A DNA stretch of 64,000 nucleotides, taken from an uncultured Chitinophaga sp. GTDB taxonomy: Bacteria; Bacteroidota; Bacteroidia; Cytophagales; Cyclobacteriaceae. The position numbers were made by a program, and so were the translations under genes. The DNA is taken from positions 868,001 to 932,000 of the forward strand of contig CABHOK010000003.1 in assembly GCA_902168205.1 (NCBI GenBank). The letters are read 5' to 3'. Of the stretch, positions 62,080 to 64,000 are shown piece after piece; within the stretch, counting starts at the first letter, position 1, and the number at the start of each line of letters is the position of its first letter. A model generated the notes under the pieces. The model was not told the origin of the DNA. It saw only the letters and a list, made by a program, of their open reading frames with translations, and made no database searches.

Positions 62080-63123
62080 ATGTACAGGATACTCCTGCTT
62101 TCATGTGTATTAATGCTGATGCTGAATGGTGCGGTAACTGCTCAGGACCCTCAATTTTCGCAATTTTATGCAGCGCCCCTATATCTCAACCCGGCTCTGA
62201 CCGGTGCCACCAATCAGGCGCGGGCCGGTATAAATTACAGGAATCAATGGCCGGCTATTGATGCTAACTTTACTACACTGTCGGCCTACTTCGATTATTT
62301 TATTGAGGATAAGAATAGTGGTGTGGGGGTTATCATTACGCGTGACCGTGAAGGACTTGCAGGCTTGCAGTCCATCAGTCTCGGGCTTCAATACTCCTAT
62401 GAACTTCAGCTTACCAAGTATCTCGGCTTTCGTCCGGGAGTACAGGTGGCTGTCTTTAACCGCGATGTAAATTTTGACAAACTTACCTTCGGAGATCAGT
62501 TCGATGCTTCTACCGGACAGATCATCAGTCAGGAAACTGCCGAGACGTTCAATACACAGTCAAGCAAAACTTTTGTTGACCTCTCTTTCGGTGGTGTGTT
62601 CTTTACAAAAAGTGCATGGCTTGGTGTTTCAACCTGGCACCTTACACGCCCTAACCAGAGTTTGATCGGCGAGGAAAGTAAATTGCCGGTAAAGCTTTCA
62701 GTGCACGGAGGTTTTAAATTCTATATGCAACCCGGTGTAGTGGGGAGCGGAGCATACGCACGCAAATCAGAGCGAAGCATTGCGCCAGCGTTTCAATATC
62801 GTCATCAGGGACAGTGGGATCAGGTTGATCTCGGTCTATACTTTACATTCGAACCGCTTGTGCTGGGAACGTGGTACCGTGGTGTACCCTTCAAGAACCT
62901 GGGCGGTACGGTGAACAATGAATCGATCGTATTGCTGCTCGGCTTCACCAAGCTCGGAGCGAAGGATGCCATCAACATTGGTTATAGTTATGACTATACT
63001 ATATCGAAGCTCGGTCCCGGCAGCGGAGGCGCGCATGAATTCAGCCTCGTATATACCTGGCCGATGCGTAACCCGAGAAAGCCACCAAAAGATAAACTTG
63101 TGATTCCGTGCCCCGACTTCTAA
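62080..63123 (+). CDS. PorP/SprF-family T9SS membrane protein
   Basis: 347 residues from the ATG at 62080; a TTG at 62044 adds an unlikely N-terminus. Signal peptide ends AQ (about 20). The opening QDPQFSQFYAAPLYLNPALTG is the family signature. The rest is outer-membrane beta-barrel (GVQVAVFNRDVNFDKLTFGD, GAYARKSERSIAPAFQYRH). PorP/SprF proteins anchor type B T9SS cargo such as SprB at the surface. It is divergent from just such a cargo gene, so the pair is probably functional. A terminator follows 35 bases after the stop. Confidence 0.95.
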   Translation: MYRILLLSCVLMLMLNGAVTAQDPQFSQFYAAPLYLNPALTGATNQARAGINYRNQWPAIDANFTTLSAYFDYFIEDKNSGVGVIITRDREGLAGLQSISLGLQYSYELQLTKYLGFRPGVQVAVFNRDVNFDKLTFGDQFDASTGQIISQETAETFNTQSSKTFVDLSFGGVFFTKSAWLGVSTWHLTRPNQSLIGEESKLPVKLSVHGGFKFYMQPGVVGSGAYARKSERSIAPAFQYRHQGQWDQVDLGLYFTFEPLVLGTWYRGVPFKNLGGTVNNESIVLLLGFTKLGAKDAINIGYSYDYTISKLGPGSGGAHEFSLVYTWPMRNPRKPPKDKLVIPCPDF

Positions 63124-63157
63124 TGAGATTCACGGTAAATTCAATGCAATAACATAC

Positions 63158-63193
63158 AAAGAGGCTTTCATTGCGAAAGCCTCTTTTATTTTG
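63158..63193 (+). terminator. Terminator of the porP/sprF gene
   Basis: AAAGAGGCTTTC (63158-63169) pairs perfectly with GAAAGCCTCTTT (63175-63186), then TATTTTG. It also precedes the next promoter box. Confidence 0.88.
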
Positions 63194-63201
63194 TACTCGG
63201 C

Positions 63202-63209
63202 TATATTTG
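63202..63209 (+). promoter_or_regulatory. -7 promoter box of the TRIC-type gene
   Basis: TATATTTG is an exact TAnnTTTG, 20 bases before the ATG at 63230. The TTG upstream is at an unsuitable spacing. Confidence 0.45.
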
Positions 63210-63229
63210 TAAGATTATACCTAACGCCT

Positions 63230-63835
63230 ATGAATCTTCAATATACACTCGAACTGTTCGGCACATTCGTCTTCGCCATTTCGGGAGCACTCGCCATTCA
63301 GGACAAAGAGCACGATTGGTTCGGAGCGGGCTTCACCGGGTTTGTTACAGCTATAGGAGGAGGGAGTCTCCGCGATATGATCCTCGGCAGCTATCCGCTG
63401 GTGTGGGTGGGCGATATATACTTTCTGTACAGTATCATTGCCGGTACGGTTGCTGCCATTGTCTTCTACCGGTATATCATTACCCTGCGCAAAACATTTT
63501 TTCTGTTTGATACTTTTGGTATAGCCTTCTTTACCGTATTGGGAGTAGAGAAGTCGCTGAGCCTGGGTGTTCGTCCGGAGATAGCCGCGATCATGGGAAT
63601 GTTTTCAGCGGTGATGGGCGGTGTGATCCGCGATACACTTACCAACGAAACTCCAGTGATCTTCCGTAAAGAGATTTATGCAACGGCATGTCTGGCAGGG
63701 GCAGTGTGTTATTTACTTCTGGATCTGTTCACAGACATAACGCGCAATGCCAACCTGCTGGTGTCTGCCGGAATCATTATCGCTATACGACTCGTGGCGG
63801 TGAAGTATAGATTATCATTACCAGAATTGAAGTAG
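63230..63835 (+). CDS. TRIC-type (UPF0126) membrane channel protein
   Basis: 201 residues from the ATG at 63230. Seven hydrophobic helices in two homologous halves, each with the family's glycine-rich signature: FVTAIGGGSLRDMILG and GMFSAVMGGVIRDTLTN. Members bind potassium or other cations and were called UPF0126 or YadS/YicG-like; some bacterial ones are glycine transporters. Sequence here cannot decide which. Single-gene unit. Confidence 0.92.
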   Translation: MNLQYTLELFGTFVFAISGALAIQDKEHDWFGAGFTGFVTAIGGGSLRDMILGSYPLVWVGDIYFLYSIIAGTVAAIVFYRYIITLRKTFFLFDTFGIAFFTVLGVEKSLSLGVRPEIAAIMGMFSAVMGGVIRDTLTNETPVIFRKEIYATACLAGAVCYLLLDLFTDITRNANLLVSAGIIIAIRLVAVKYRLSLPELK

Positions 63836-64000
63836 TGCGGTTAATCGTTATTAGTTAGCTGTTAATAGAACTTCGTATAACGTGTAACGATTAACCGATA
63901 ACGACAGGTGGGTATGGTTATTGAGAGACCTCAGAAGATGGCAGAAGAAGGGTAAATTCTTACTAACGAAAGTTAGCGGTTAAAAAAAATAAAGTTTCTT
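63836..64000. repeat. Right edge with TTAACGATTAACC-type repeats
   Basis: No gene in these last 165 bases. Words such as TTAATCGTTATTAGTTAGC, GTAACGATTAACCGATAACG and TAACGAAAGTTAGCGGTTAA match the repeat type seen at 61880-62030. Confidence 0.5.

Noticed and set aside
1-64000. CRISPR array, insertion sequence, prophage, tRNA or rRNA
   Set aside because: No regularly spaced identical repeats, no transposase or integrase motifs and no cloverleaf or rRNA-like segment recognised.

Overview
The window looks like a chromosome segment of a Bacteroidota bacterium, most likely a Cytophagales-type gliding or pigment-forming relative. The evidence is a flexirubin/aryl-polyene gene set, TAnnTTTG promoter boxes, a type IX secretion (T9SS) type B cargo next to a PorP/SprF protein, a FrnE-type DsbA protein, an ECF sigma/anti-sigma pair and many small secreted proteins. 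This assignment is inference from gene content, because no rRNA or tRNA is present.

Positions 1-1419 hold the 5' two thirds of a patatin-like outer-membrane phospholipase on the minus strand. Positions 1588-27081 are one long plus-strand pigment locus of about 25 kb. A tyrosine-type ammonia-lyase and, at the far end, a PaaK-like ligase would supply and activate a hydroxycinnamate starter. Three ketosynthases with Cys-His-His, two KS-like proteins without the cysteine, two ACPs, a FabG reductase, two hot-dog dehydratases, a thioesterase and AcpS would elongate it to a polyene. An O-methyltransferase-like protein, a WxWxIP flavin halogenase-like protein and a CrtI-like oxidoreductase would tailor it. 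LpxL-like and PlsC-like acyltransferases, a C45 Ntn hydrolase, a GT2/DUF2062 protein, LolA, a lipoprotein and an MMPL exporter fused to PlsC and methyltransferase domains would attach, transport and place it in the outer membrane. The dialkylresorcinol genes darA/darB expected for a true flexirubin are not in the window.

Positions 27200-33500 carry secreted proteins, a DsbA/FrnE protein and ahcY. Positions 33500-39710 are regulatory: anti-sigma and ECF sigma factor, a small membrane protein, a PepSY-like secreted protein, an NtrC-type regulator and a convergent hybrid histidine kinase. Positions 39850-44520 have a DASS transporter, an RRM protein with a structured leader, several very small membrane or coiled-coil proteins (three of them only 50-55 residues), and an AraC/VOC pair.

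Positions 44580-50890 are a minus-strand block: a thioredoxin-fold/TPR protein, pgk, pfkA and a Sua5/YwlC protein. Positions 50955-56170 contain a beta-lactamase-like hydrolase, a membrane-anchored M15-like peptidase split by a T12 run, a Nudix hydrolase, a small zinc-ribbon protein and a GH20 hexosaminidase. Positions 56170-63835 contain an AT-rich inverted repeat, a 1751-residue T9SS type B surface protein, its divergent PorP/SprF partner and a TRIC-type membrane protein.

Two genes (GT2/DUF2062 at 17.9 kb and the peptidase at 52.3 kb) are interrupted exactly at homopolymer runs. No insertion sequence, CRISPR array, prophage or RNA gene was recognised.
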